Source: Nocardia crassostreae
GTDB taxonomy: Bacteria > Actinomycetota > Actinomycetes > Mycobacteriales > Mycobacteriaceae
Reading direction: 5' to 3'
Assembly (NCBI RefSeq): GCF_001613405.1
Contig: NZ_BDCH01000036.1
Location: 111,693-175,692, forward strand
DNA length: 64,000 nucleotides
Positions 16,444-25,182 of the stretch are shown here, in pieces. Position 1 is the first letter of the stretch. Every line of letters begins with the position of its first letter. A model generated the notes under the pieces. The model ran no database searches, had not been told where the DNA came from, and saw nothing but the letters and a program-made list of their open reading frames with translations. A program made the position numbers and the translations under genes.

Positions 16444-17097
16444 ATGACCACGGTTTTCGTCGTCGACGATCATGAGATCGTGCGCCGGGGACTCATCGAT
16501 CTGATCGAGGCGGACCCGGATCTCACCGTGATCGGCCAGGCCGACACCGTCGCTCGTGCCCTGACCGCCATTCCGGCAATGCATCCCGATATCGCCGTGC
16601 TGGACATCCGGCTGCCCGACGGCAATGGCATCGAACTGTGCCGCGAGCTGCTCTCCGGGCTGGACGATCTGCGCTGCCTCATGCTGACCTCCTTCACCGA
16701 CGAGCGGGGCATCCTCGACGCCCTGCTGGCCGGGGCCGACGGCTATGTGGTCAAGGACATTCGCGGCGCCGAATTGGTCAAGGCCATCAAGGATGTCGCG
16801 GCGGGGCAGTCCATGCTCGACAACCGGGCCGCCGCCACGCTCATTCAGCAGCTGCGGCGCAGCACCAAACCGGGCGGCCTGCTGGCCGGGCTCACCGAAC
16901 GCGAACGCGGCGTCTTCGACCTGCTCGGCGACGGCCTGACCAACCGTCAGATCGCCGCGACCCTGTTCCTGACCGAGAAGACCGTCAAGAATCACGTATC
17001 CCGGCTGCTGGCCAAGCTGGGCGTGGAACACCGCACCCAGGCCGCCCTGCTCGCATCGAAGCTCCGTGCGGGGCGGTCACATCCGGTGGATCAGTGA
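16444..17097 (+). CDS. DevR/DosR-type response regulator
   Basis: 217 residues, NarL/LuxR class. Receiver domain 1-120 with Asp54 as phospho-acceptor (AVLDIRLPDGNGIELCRELL), the acidic pair in VVDDHE, and Lys in YVVKDIRG. The DNA-binding domain (about 150-210) has LTERERGVFDLLGDGLTNRQ and EKTVKNHVSRLLAKLGVEHR, matching DosR through the recognition helix (EKTVKNYVSRLLAKLG in M. tuberculosis). Receiver numbering is identical to DosR. It would activate hypoxia/dormancy-type genes when phosphorylated by the upstream kinase. No full 20-bp Dos box was found in this window. The last 7 bp overlap the convergent methyltransferase gene. Confidence 0.92.
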   Translation: MTTVFVVDDHEIVRRGLIDLIEADPDLTVIGQADTVARALTAIPAMHPDIAVLDIRLPDGNGIELCRELLSGLDDLRCLMLTSFTDERGILDALLAGADGYVVKDIRGAELVKAIKDVAAGQSMLDNRAAATLIQQLRRSTKPGGLLAGLTERERGVFDLLGDGLTNRQIAATLFLTEKTVKNHVSRLLAKLGVEHRTQAALLASKLRAGRSHPVDQ

Positions 17098-17888
17098 ATT
17101 CCGGCCGGGCGGCGGCCCCACGCCGAGACCAGTAGGTGGGCGGGCTGGGCGAAAGTCGGATCGGCGAAACGCGTCGCCATCTGGTCCAGCTCGTGCCGCG
17201 TCAGACGGCAACGCTCGTCGATGAGATCGGCGATGCGGGCGATATTGGCGAGCCAGAAGTCCTCCGCCGCGCCGCCGTCCCCGACCGTGGCTGTCCACCA
17301 GGACAATCCGAGGTCGGTGAAATCCGCCGCGCTCAAGGCCGGGACCAGGCCGCGGGAGGCCCAGCGGGCATCGGTGCCGAAATTCTCCATGATGTCGGCG
17401 CATTCGGTCACCGCGAGCCGCCAGATGCGGTCCGGGGCATAGGCGCCCGGCAGGATGTCCAGCTCCGAGATCAGGATCCAGCCGCCGGGCCGCAGCCAGT
17501 TCAGAATGCGCCGCAGCAGCCGTTCGCGGTCGTCCAGATGCATCAGCAGCATGCGGATGCGGACGAAATCGAAGGTGGCCTTGGGGAAGTCGTGCGAGCG
17601 GATATCGCAGCGCAGGACTCGCAGGCGGTCGCCGCGGTCACCGGTCAGGAATCGGGTGTCGATATCGGCCGCGGTCACCTGGCCGTCCGGGCAGCGGTCG
17701 GCGAGCAGACGGGCGATACTGCCCGCGCCCGCGCCGATGTCCAGGCAGTGCCAGTCGGGACGAATCGGCAGGCGGTCGAGTAGCTCGGCGGTCACCGGGT
17801 CGTGGGTTTGCTCGAGCAGGCGCAGCCGATCGTCCTCGCCCTTGATGGCGTGTCCCAGTGGGCCCCCGCTGTAGATATCCGTAGTCAT
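17091..17888 (-). CDS. class I SAM-dependent methyltransferase
   Basis: 265 residues with a standard Rossmann methyltransferase core. Motif I is HCLDIGAGAGSIARLLADRC, motif II has Asp in VTAADIDTRFL, and the post-I strand is FDFVRIRMLLMHLDDRERLL followed by ILNWLRPGGWILISELDILP. The C-terminal ~90 residues are helical. It resembles UbiE/Coq5-like small-molecule methyltransferases, but the substrate cannot be told. The ATG (MTTDIYSGGPLGHAIKG) was preferred over a start 30 nt upstream because the alignable family N-terminus begins there. It shares the minus strand with the AraC gene 66 bp upstream and may be controlled by it. Confidence 0.85.
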   Translation of the reverse strand: MTTDIYSGGPLGHAIKGEDDRLRLLEQTHDPVTAELLDRLPIRPDWHCLDIGAGAGSIARLLADRCPDGQVTAADIDTRFLTGDRGDRLRVLRCDIRSHDFPKATFDFVRIRMLLMHLDDRERLLRRILNWLRPGGWILISELDILPGAYAPDRIWRLAVTECADIMENFGTDARWASRGLVPALSAADFTDLGLSWWTATVGDGGAAEDFWLANIARIADLIDERCRLTRHELDQMATRFADPTFAQPAHLLVSAWGRRPAGIH

Positions 17889-17954
17889 CAGACATGTCCT
17901 CCCCGTGTCGACACCCATGGTTCACGGTGGAGGCGCGGCTGTATTGAACGAATT

Positions 17955-18737
17955 TCACCCCATACAGGCGCACGGGGCCGGACGGCCGAACAGTCGCGCC
18001 GGTGTCGTACCGGCGAATTCGCGGACGTCCCGGCACATGTGCGCCTGATCGGCATAGCCCGCGCGGGCGGCGATCCGGCTCCAGTCGCGGCTCCCGCCGC
18101 GCGCCAGCGCCGCCGCGGCACGCAGCCGCACCAGGCGGGCGAAGGTTTTCGGGGGACGCCCGACCTGCTGGTTGAAGCGGCGCACCAGATGCTGGTTGGT
18201 CCAGCCGATCTCCGCCGCGAGCTCGCCGATGCGCGCGCGGCCTCCGGTCGCGCGCAGCTGCTCCAGGACGTAGCGCACCTCGGCGGCGGGTTCGTGGCCG
18301 ATATCCATGCGGGACAACAGGAATCGATGCATGATCGACGCGCAGCCGGTGAGATCCCCGGCCTCGCGGACGCGTTCGGTCAGGCGACGGCCTTGCGCGC
18401 CGAATATGTCGGTGAGATCGATGTATTCGTGGTCCACCTCGCGCAGCGGCATATCCAGGACCCGGTAGGCCGTGAGCGGAGCCACCCGTACACCCAGCCA
18501 GGACATGCGGTCGTGCGGCGCCGCCGGGATATGGTGGGCACAGCCGACGCCGGAGACGAAAGCTGCTGGAATATCGGGATAGTCGCCGAGCAGCAGGCAC
18601 AGCAGCACCGAGGGATGGGGCGGCACCAGCAGCGGCGTGGACACTGTCCGGTCGACCCCGATGCAGCAGTCGCTCACCCCCGCCGCGCGCAGTGCCGCGG
18701 GAGGAGCGATATGACCTGCTCGGCGCGATACGGGCAT
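17955..18737 (-). CDS. AraC-family transcriptional regulator
   Basis: 260 residues. The C-terminal AraC domain (about 160-255) has two helix-turn-helices: IGELAAEIGWTNQHLVRRFN and DWSRIAARAGYADQAHMCRD, then VREFAGTTPARLF, the family signature. The N-terminal ~150 residues are a DUF6597-like sensing part with AAPHDRMSWLGVRVAPLTAY. It is paralogous in layout to the AraC protein at 31.9-32.7 kb, which has the same N-terminal type. It is upstream of the methyltransferase on the same strand, a likely target. The effector is unknown. Confidence 0.88.
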   Translation of the reverse strand: MPVSRRAGHIAPPAALRAAGVSDCCIGVDRTVSTPLLVPPHPSVLLCLLLGDYPDIPAAFVSGVGCAHHIPAAPHDRMSWLGVRVAPLTAYRVLDMPLREVDHEYIDLTDIFGAQGRRLTERVREAGDLTGCASIMHRFLLSRMDIGHEPAAEVRYVLEQLRATGGRARIGELAAEIGWTNQHLVRRFNQQVGRPPKTFARLVRLRAAAALARGGSRDWSRIAARAGYADQAHMCRDVREFAGTTPARLFGRPAPCACMG

Positions 18738-18819
18738 GGCGCCGTCATCCCCCGATTCGAGTGCGTGCCTTCGATAGTAGGCGCTGCGACCGAGACGATG
18801 GCGGGGTTGCGCGGTCCGA

Positions 18820-19485
18820 TCAGGCCGCGACGCCGTACAGGCTCGTACGGGCCCGGGCCAGTTGCCGTTTGCCGAACAGCTTCCACATCACCTTGACCGG
18901 TGCGGGCAGTTCGGCCAGGAACAGCTGCCGTTCTTCGGGGGTGGCGGTGTCGAGGATGTTGCTCAATGTGAGCAGGCGGCGGCTCTTATCGGTGCGGGCC
19001 AGGCCGTGCTTGCCGAGCTGCGCCCATTCCTCGGCCGTGACATGGCGGGCGACCAGCGGCAGCAGGTCCGCCTCCTCGTCGGTCATGTGCGTCTCGAGTT
19101 CGGCGCCCAGCTCCTCCAGCTTGGCCGCGGTGTCCTCGCGATAGGCGGCCGGGTCGGCGGCCAGCTGCGGCAGCAGCGCGGTCAGCTGCCCGACCAGCTG
19201 ATCGACCCGCTCGTGCTGGTCGACCATCAGCTTCACCCGCGCGGCCTCCTCCGGCGCGCGCTGCTCCAGCAGCGGCCACAGGATCTCGTCCTCGCCGGTG
19301 TGGTGAATGTGCAACCCGTCCAGCACATTGCGCAGATGCTCGGTCACCAGCTCGATACGGGCGCTGTCGCCCGGCTGCAAGGCCCGCACCAGCGCGGGCG
19401 CGGTCGCGAACTCCCGCCGGAAGGTCCGGTGGATCACCGCCATCTGCCCGATCGCGGGCCCCCGCTTGCCGTCCACCGTCGTCAC
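18820..19485 (-). CDS. hemerythrin-domain protein
   Basis: 221 residues, GTG start. The His/Glu/Asp ligands of the diiron site are spaced as in hemerythrin-like proteins: His19 (AVIHRTFRRE), the pair in GLHIHHTGEDEILWPLLEQR, DQHERVDQL and ELETHMTDEEADLLPLVARH. The C-terminal ~60 residues (FGKRQLARARTSLYGVAA) are a helical extension found in actinobacterial members. It may bind oxygen, NO or iron, or protect iron-dependent enzymes. It lies next to the iron-uptake operon and near the heme-sensor kinase, but no shared control is visible. It faces away from the AraC gene. Confidence 0.88.
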   Translation of the reverse strand: MTTVDGKRGPAIGQMAVIHRTFRREFATAPALVRALQPGDSARIELVTEHLRNVLDGLHIHHTGEDEILWPLLEQRAPEEAARVKLMVDQHERVDQLVGQLTALLPQLAADPAAYREDTAAKLEELGAELETHMTDEEADLLPLVARHVTAEEWAQLGKHGLARTDKSRRLLTLSNILDTATPEERQLFLAELPAPVKVMWKLFGKRQLARARTSLYGVAA

Positions 19486-19626
19486 CGTTCCACACTCCTG
19501 TCGATTGCTCTGAGATAGCAGTTCGAGATGGTGACACGTTTCGACGGCACGACCGTCACAGACGAATCACCGCCGAGCTCACGGCAGGGTGTTAACCGGT
19601 CAGGACTCGAACAGGCGCTGACCCCA

Positions 19627-20916
19627 TCATTCGCCGTCGCCGAGCCCGGGCGGGCAGGCGTAGAGGGCGGTTCCAGTGTGGACGATGTACTCCATCATGG
19701 CGTCGGTGGCGGCCAGGGCGCGCTGCATGGGAACGAACTGCTTGTGTGCATTGCGGCAGTAGGCGAGGAAGAACAATCCCGCGTCGAGATGGCCGAAACC
19801 GTCGAAGCCGTCGGTGAAGTTGTACCCGCGGCGCAGCAATTGCACGCCGTCGAGATTGTCGGGGTGGGCGAGGCGGACGTGGGCGGTGGTATCGATGACC
19901 GGGGTGCCGCCGGAGGTGATCCGGAAGTCGGGCTCGTCGAATTCCTTGCTCTGCCCCAGTGGCGCGCCCTCGCCCTTGGTGCGCCCGATGATCGTTTCCT
20001 GTTCCGAGAGCGAGGCGCGGTCCCAGGGCTCGATATCCATCCGGATCCGGCGGGCCACGAGATAGCTGCAGCCGGTGAGCCATTGGGCCTCGGCCGGATT
20101 GTCCTCGGGCGCGACCCACACCCACTTGTCCAGCAGGTCGGTCTGATCGGCGGTCAGATTGCGGGTGCCGTCCTTGAACCCGAACATGTTCCGCGGCGTC
20201 TGCTGGCCGCGGGTGGTGCTGGAGGTGCGGCCGAAACCCAGCTGCGACCAGCGCACGCTGACCACGCCGAAGCCCATGCGGGCCAGATTGCGAATGGCGT
20301 GCACCGCGACCTGCGGATCGTCGGCGCAGGCCTGCACACAGATATCGCCGTAGCTGCGGGAGCCCTCGATGGCGTCCTTGGCGAAGGCGGGCAGCTCCTC
20401 CAGCCCGGCCGGGCGATATTTGGCCAGCCCGAACCGGTCGCCCTGGGCGGGCGCGGCGGCGCTGGGACCGAACAGGCCCGGACCGAAGCCGATGGTCAGG
20501 GTCAGCGAGGCTGGCGAAAGCCCCAGCGCCTCACCGGTATCCGGCGGCGGCAGCAGTTTGCCGCGGCCGACGGCGCCGCCCTCGACGGTCTCCTGCCCAC
20601 GCGTCATGCGCTCCGCGGCCAACGTCCAGCGCTGCAGCAGGTCCATGAGCTCGGCGCGAGAGTTGGTGATGACATCGAAGGACGCGAAATGCAGCCGGTC
20701 CTGCACGGCGGTGGTGATGCCCGCCTGCCTGGCGCCGCGGAAGGGCACGATGCGGTCGGGGGTGGTCTCACGGCTCTGCGCCGCATCGACGAAGGTGGCG
20801 CTGGCGGCGGCGCCCGCCACGACTCCGGCACCCACGGCCGCGCCGCCCAGCAGGGCGCGGCGAGACATTCTGCGTGGTCGCGGGCTATCGGCGACGGCTG
20901 CGGGTTCGTCGGTCAT
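19627..20916 (-). CDS. efeB: Tat-exported DyP-type heme peroxidase EfeB
   Basis: 429 residues. The N-terminus has a twin-arginine signal (RRMSRRALLGGAAVGAGVVA), so it folds in the cytosol and is exported with heme. The DyP signature is GFKDGTRN (GxxDG with the catalytic Asp); the distal Arg and proximal His regions follow (VARRIRMDIEPWDRASLSEQ; GTPVIDTTAHVRLAHPDN). In EfeUOB systems EfeB oxidises ferrous iron, or acts on heme, outside the membrane. The ATG was chosen because it directly precedes the Tat signal; the frame is open further upstream but there it overlaps efeO. It is the last gene of the operon, 26 nt after efeO. Confidence 0.92.
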   Translation of the reverse strand: MTDEPAAVADSPRPRRMSRRALLGGAAVGAGVVAGAAASATFVDAAQSRETTPDRIVPFRGARQAGITTAVQDRLHFASFDVITNSRAELMDLLQRWTLAAERMTRGQETVEGGAVGRGKLLPPPDTGEALGLSPASLTLTIGFGPGLFGPSAAAPAQGDRFGLAKYRPAGLEELPAFAKDAIEGSRSYGDICVQACADDPQVAVHAIRNLARMGFGVVSVRWSQLGFGRTSSTTRGQQTPRNMFGFKDGTRNLTADQTDLLDKWVWVAPEDNPAEAQWLTGCSYLVARRIRMDIEPWDRASLSEQETIIGRTKGEGAPLGQSKEFDEPDFRITSGGTPVIDTTAHVRLAHPDNLDGVQLLRRGYNFTDGFDGFGHLDAGLFFLAYCRNAHKQFVPMQRALAATDAMMEYIVHTGTALYACPPGLGDGE

Positions 20917-20942
20917 GACGGGTCCTTCTATCCGGGATGTGT

Positions 20943-22160
20943 CTACTGGCCGAGAACCAGGTCGGGGACCAGGCTCAGGCTCGCGGACAGCGCATCGATC
21001 TTGTCCGACAGGTCTTTCCGCTGCTGCGCGGTGACGGTGTCGTAGGAGGCGAAGCCGTCGCCGCTGCGGAACTGGTTGATGCCGTCGCGCACCGCCTGGA
21101 ACTGGGCGGTGATCTTGTCCATGAGCGCCGCGTCCTTGGCGCCGATCATGGGCTGCAGTTCGGCGATGAGGGTTTCCGAACCGTCGATATTGGCGGCGAA
21201 GTCTCACAGATCGGTGCGCGAGTAGCGGTCCTCCTCACCGCCGACCTTGGTCGCGGCGATCTCGTCGACCAGCGCCTGCGGGCCCTTCACGAAGGACTGG
21301 GTCTCGAAGGCGAAGTCCGGCTTGGCCACCTCGTCGCGCAGCGTGGTCACATCGGCCAGCAGGCGGTCGGCGGTGGCGGCAATGGCTTCCTTGGTGTCGG
21401 CGGTCTTGGCATTGTCGAAATCGGACTGGGTGATGTTGTCACCCTTCTCGCCGATCTGACTCTGCTGCGGCGGCCACAGGTAACGCTCGAGGCGATGGAA
21501 TCCGGTGAATTCCTGCTTGCCGTCCTCGGTGTCGTCCCAGCGCATGTCCACGGCCGGATCGAGGTCGGCGAAGGATTCGGCGACCGGTTCGACGCGCTCC
21601 CAGAAGGTGCGGGTCAGACCGAACTGGGCGCGAGCGGCGGCCAGGTCACCGGATTTGACGGCGGCGGTGAAGGTGGTGGTCTGTGCGACCAGGCCGTCGA
21701 GCTGACCGCGCACGTAATCCAGGTAGCGCGCCTTGGCCTGCTCCACATCGGCGGGGACATCGGTCTTGGCCTTGTTCTCGCCGGTGACCTCGAGGTTCTG
21801 GCGAATGCCATTGCCCACCATGCCCGGTTTGCAGGCGGTCTCGTAGGTGCCGGGCTCGGTGATCTCGACGACCAGTTTGCCGGTGACGCCCGGACCGATG
21901 TTCTCGACCTCGCCCAGCACCCGATTGTTCTTGCCGAAGACGTAGAACTCGGTGACCTTGGAGCCGTTGTTGGCGACATTGAAGGTCACCGTGCCCGTCG
22001 ACACCTTGTCCGAGCCGAGCTCGCAGACGGAATCGGTCGAGGTCACCGCGATATCGCCGACGCCGGACTCGGACTTGGCCGTGCAGGCCGTCAGGACCAT
22101 GGGCACCGACGCCAGCAGACCCACGGCGGCGAACGCCCGGCGCGACCAGTTCGGATTCAC
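20943..22160 (-). pseudogene. efeO: efeO interrupted by one in-frame TGA stop
   Basis: EfeO-type iron-binding lipoprotein: signal and lipobox (VGLLASVPMVLTAC), cupredoxin-like domain (about 20-130), then an M75 peptidase-like domain with its HxxE motif (EFTGFHRLERYLWP). At codon 319 the conserved TDLWDF segment reads TDL-stop-DFAANIDG. A TGA replaces the expected TGG, and the same frame continues with normal family sequence to codon 405 (ending SLVPDLVLGQ). One base change explains it. The stop removes about 86 residues of the M75 domain. The start is the GTG after AAAGGA. Flanking efeU and efeB are intact, so the iron system may be impaired, or this may be a consensus error. Confidence 0.85.
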
Positions 22161-22185
22161 TGTATTTCCTTTCACCTACCGGCGA

Positions 22186-23079
22186 TCACGATGCCGGAGA
22201 CTGATCCGCCGCGACGGCGGGAGAATTGACGGCCGCCGGGCGGCGGGGGCGCAGGAACAGCGTCAGCACCACGGCCAGATAGACCGTCCAGGCGATCACC
22301 TGCAGCACCGTCGGATCGGGGCGGATATTGAACAGGCCGCCCAAGGTCGTTCCGTACCAAGAGGATTGGTCATAGTAGGCGCTGAAGTCGAAGGCCAGGT
22401 CGGCCCGGCCCCAGAGCCAGCCGACGGTCTGCAATGCGCGCACGCCGTAGGCCAGGATGCCCGCGGCGACGACCACCAGGATCGCGCCGGTATAGGTGAA
22501 GAATTTCGACAGATCGATGCGGACCGCGCCGTAGTACAGCGCGATCGTCACGGCCACCGCCGCCAGAATGCCCAGCAGCAACCCGATCAACGGCCAGCTG
22601 CTGCCCGAGGTGTTCTCCGCGTAACCGACCATGAGCAATGCGGTCTCCAGGCCCTCACGGCCCACCGCCAGGAACGACAGCGCCGCCACCGCGAGACCGC
22701 CCATTTCCAGGGCCCCTGCCATCCCGCGCTTCAAATCGGCCGAAATGTGCGAGGCCGCACCGCGCATCCACAGCACCATGCCGGTCACGATGCACACCGC
22801 GACGAGCGAAGCGATCCCGGCCACGGCTTCGGCGGCGAGCCCGCTGATGGTCGAGGTGCCGTAGTGAATGCCCGCGAACACCGCGAACACCATGGCCACC
22901 GCGACCCCGACGCCCAGCCACAGCCATTTCAGGCCCGCGCGATTATCGGATTTCACCAGGAAGGCCGCCAGGATCATGACCACGATCCCGGTTTCCAGGC
23001 CCTCCCGGAGACCGATCAGACCACTGCCGACCAGCTGCGTCGCCACCGTGGGGGAAGACAGAGCGAGAGACACGCCCAC
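22186..23079 (-). CDS. efeU: ferrous/ferric iron permease EfeU (FTR1 family)
   Basis: 297 residues with seven predicted membrane helices. The two iron-binding REGLE motifs are intact: GLREGLETGIVVMILAAFL (about 23-41) and AVGREGLETALLMVGYAE (about 138-155), as in Ftr1p/EfeU. It imports iron oxidised or delivered by EfeO/EfeB. The GTG start was chosen over a GTG two codons later; both are plausible. It is the first gene of an efeU-efeO-efeB operon (gaps 25 and 26 nt). An IdeR/DtxR-like box about 40 bp upstream suggests repression by iron. Confidence 0.93.
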   Translation of the reverse strand: MGVSLALSSPTVATQLVGSGLIGLREGLETGIVVMILAAFLVKSDNRAGLKWLWLGVGVAVAMVFAVFAGIHYGTSTISGLAAEAVAGIASLVAVCIVTGMVLWMRGAASHISADLKRGMAGALEMGGLAVAALSFLAVGREGLETALLMVGYAENTSGSSWPLIGLLLGILAAVAVTIALYYGAVRIDLSKFFTYTGAILVVVAAGILAYGVRALQTVGWLWGRADLAFDFSAYYDQSSWYGTTLGGLFNIRPDPTVLQVIAWTVYLAVVLTLFLRPRRPAAVNSPAVAADQSPAS

Positions 23080-23118
23080 ACCACCTCGTTCCGTCCTTCA
23101 CCGTACGGCGAAAATTGG

Positions 23119-23137
23119 GTAGGTAAGCCTGCCCTTC
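23119..23137. promoter_or_regulatory. IdeR/DtxR-type iron box upstream of efeU
   Basis: GTAGGTAAGCCTGCCCTTC matches the 19-bp IdeR consensus (TTAGGTTAGSCTAACCTAA) at 13 positions, including the AGGT and AGSCT core. It is centred about 50 bp upstream of the efeU start, where it would cover the promoter. Iron-loaded IdeR would repress the efe operon. The right half is degenerate. Confidence 0.5.
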
Positions 23138-23175
23138 TACTTTGCATCGGTCAGAATACAACGCCACAGTCGTGG

Positions 23176-23634
23176 CTACTCGGGCTGGCCGCCGCCCACG
23201 CCTCCGTCGTCGGGTTGCCCGCCACCCATACCGCCGCCATCGGGCTGTCCGCCACCCATACCGCCGCCCGGCTGTTCGGTACCTCCGGGCGCGACCACGG
23301 GTACGCAGACCCATTTCGCGCCCGTCCACTGCCATTGGCCCAAGGTCGTGGCGTCATATGGGCACGCCTCACCGGCCTTTGGTTCGGCGGTCGGGGACGG
23401 CTTGATCGAGGCGGGTGGCTGCACTTTAGGGGTGGTTTGCCCGGGCGGAACGGGCCGTGAAGGATTCGCGGGCGGCGCGACCGCCCCGGTGGTACTCGTC
23501 GCGCTCGCGGTGGGTGACGGTGTCGTCTCGGGGTCCGAATCCTTGTCCGAGCCGCCGCACGCGCTCACCGCGACCGCGGTCGCCGTCAGTAATGCGGCCA
23601 GGGCCGCGCCGCTGCTGCATTTCGCTGATCTCAT
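23176..23634 (-). CDS. secreted Gly/Pro-rich lipoprotein with C-terminal repeats
   Basis: 152 residues. Signal peptide with lipobox (ATAVAVSAC; Cys about 26) and a Ser/Thr/Pro-rich linker. A small cysteine-bracketed module follows (EACPYDATTLGQWQWTGAKW, then VCVPVV), probably a disulfide-closed hairpin. The tail is three 10-residue repeats of GGGMGGGQPD type. The ATG (MRSAKCSS) gives a proper signal; the frame extends 12 codons further upstream without one. It is exported and anchored to the membrane. It follows the efe operon promoter region in divergent surroundings. No family function is recognised; Trp-rich small Cys modules of this kind are common in nocardial surface proteins. Confidence 0.75.
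   Translation of the reverse strand: MRSAKCSSGAALAALLTATAVAVSACGGSDKDSDPETTPSPTASATSTTGAVAPPANPSRPVPPGQTTPKVQPPASIKPSPTAEPKAGEACPYDATTLGQWQWTGAKWVCVPVVAPGGTEQPGGGMGGGQPDGGGMGGGQPDDGGVGGGQPE
23179..23268 (-). repeat. three 30-bp tandem coding repeats
   Basis: The last 30 codons before the stop of the lipoprotein gene are three copies of a 30-bp unit encoding GGGMGGGQPD, GGGMGGGQPD and DGGVGGGQPE. The first two copies are nearly identical in DNA. Such repeats can change copy number by slippage. Confidence 0.75.
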
Positions 23635-23706
23635 TCGGGACCGTCCTTCCGTTCGACGGGAAGAAAACAAAACCGAAATGGACGAGAAAATTCGACAGGC
23701 GAAAGA

Positions 23707-25161
23707 CTATCCCACGACGCGCAGATGGAAATCGCGGTCGTCGGGGTCGGCGAGCATGTCCTCCATGGTGCGGCGGTCGAAGGGAAGCAGGTCGATGCTG
23801 CCGCCCTCGGTGAAGTACCAGGAGTTGCAGCCGGTGTTCCAGACGGTCGGGGTCAGGGCCTCGGCGACGTCGTTCTCGAAGCGGTCGGTGGCGGCCTCGG
23901 TGACCTCGACGGTGTCGAATTCGCCTGCGCGCCAGCGGGTGATCCACGCGGTGCTGTAACGGGCGGTGACCTCCGCGGCGTGATGCAGCGGGATGGAGCC
24001 GGTGGGCGAGTTGGGGCCCAGCACGGTGAACAGGTTGGGGAAACCCGGGATGGCGGTCATACGGTAGGCACGCGGGCCTTTCGCCCAGGCATCGTCGATC
24101 GAAATACCGTCGCGGCCGGTCAGATTCATCGGGCGCATGTAGTTGTGCGCCTGGAAGCCGGTGGCGAACACGATCAGGTCGACCTCGTGATGGCGGCCGT
24201 CGGTGGTGCGGATTCCGGTCGGGGTCACGGCCTCGATGCCGGTGGTGACCAGTTCGGCATTGCGGGCGCGCAGGGCGCGATAGTAGCTGCCGGACAACAC
24301 CTGTCGCTTGCACAGCGGCTGATAGTCGGGGGTGAGCCGGGCGCGCATATCCGCATCGCGCACCTGGGCGCGCAGGCTCAGCCGGGCGTATTCCTGTACC
24401 GCGCGCCGCCGCCAGCTGGGCCGGGTGACGACATCGGTGAACAGCTTCGCCCCGGCCATACTTGCCTGGTAGAGCGCCCGATTGAGCCGCGGCAGCCGAT
24501 CCAGCACCGCGCCGACCGCACCCGGCTGCGGCAGCCACATGGGCGCCCAGATGACCCACTGCGGGCTGCGCACGAAATGGGTGATCCGCTCCGCCTTCGG
24601 CTGTAGCGCCGAAACCACCTGCACGCCGGTCGATCCGGTGCCGATCACGGCGATCCGGCGGCCGTCGGTGACCGCGTCGTCGTCCCAGCGCGCGGTGTGC
24701 AGCACCCGACCGTCGAATTCGTCCAGGCCGGGGATATCGGGCGTGGCCGGATGATGCAGCACGCCGGTGACCGCGATGACGAAGTCGGCCTCGTACACCG
24801 TGCCGTCGCCGGTCCGCACCCGCCAGCCGCCGCCGGTGAATTCGGCGGCCACCACCTCGGCATTCACGCGGAGGTGCGGCCGCAGCCCGAACCGGTCCAC
24901 CACATCGGCCAGATACTGCTGGATCTCCGGCCCCGGCGCGAACACATGCGACCAGTCCGGTTTCGGCGCGAACCCGAACTGATACAGCTGCGACGGCACA
25001 TCACAGGTCAGGCCCGGGTAGCGGTTCCAATGCCACACCCCACCGACGTCGGACCCCTTCTCCAGGATCACGAAGTCATGGAACCCGTTGCGCTGCAAGG
25101 TAATAGCACTGGCAATACCGGAAACCCCAGCCCCGATGATCACAATGCGCGGTTCCCGCAT
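23707..25161 (-). CDS. FAD-dependent (Baeyer-Villiger-type) monooxygenase
   Basis: 484 residues. FAD-binding GAGVSGIASAITLQRNG (about 10-26), NADPH-binding VIGTGSTGVQVVSAL (about 175-190), and the flavin-monooxygenase fingerprint in FDGRVLHTARWDDD (FxGxxxHxxxW pattern, about 152-165). Other family segments are VWHWNRYPGLTCDVPS and LIVFATGFQAHNYM. It would insert oxygen into a ketone or oxidise a nitrogen/sulfur centre using NADPH and O2; the substrate is unknown. The ATG after AAGGAGG (9-nt spacing) was chosen over a TTG three codons upstream. A near-perfect 30-bp palindrome is located 22 bp upstream of the start and is probably the operator of a TetR-type repressor. Confidence 0.9.
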   Translation of the reverse strand: MREPRIVIIGAGVSGIASAITLQRNGFHDFVILEKGSDVGGVWHWNRYPGLTCDVPSQLYQFGFAPKPDWSHVFAPGPEIQQYLADVVDRFGLRPHLRVNAEVVAAEFTGGGWRVRTGDGTVYEADFVIAVTGVLHHPATPDIPGLDEFDGRVLHTARWDDDAVTDGRRIAVIGTGSTGVQVVSALQPKAERITHFVRSPQWVIWAPMWLPQPGAVGAVLDRLPRLNRALYQASMAGAKLFTDVVTRPSWRRRAVQEYARLSLRAQVRDADMRARLTPDYQPLCKRQVLSGSYYRALRARNAELVTTGIEAVTPTGIRTTDGRHHEVDLIVFATGFQAHNYMRPMNLTGRDGISIDDAWAKGPRAYRMTAIPGFPNLFTVLGPNSPTGSIPLHHAAEVTARYSTAWITRWRAGEFDTVEVTEAATDRFENDVAEALTPTVWNTGCNSWYFTEGGSIDLLPFDRRTMEDMLADPDDRDFHLRVVG

Positions 25162-25182
25162 GCCGCCCAACCTCCTTGTTGG

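Noticed and set aside
21204..21206. TGA in efeO as a selenocysteine codon
   Set aside because: EfeO proteins carry Trp here, no selenocysteine element is evident, and the simplest reading is a point nonsense mutation.
23179..23268. 30-bp direct repeats as a CRISPR array
   Set aside because: The units are adjacent without spacers and encode Gly/Gln/Pro repeats of a lipoprotein.
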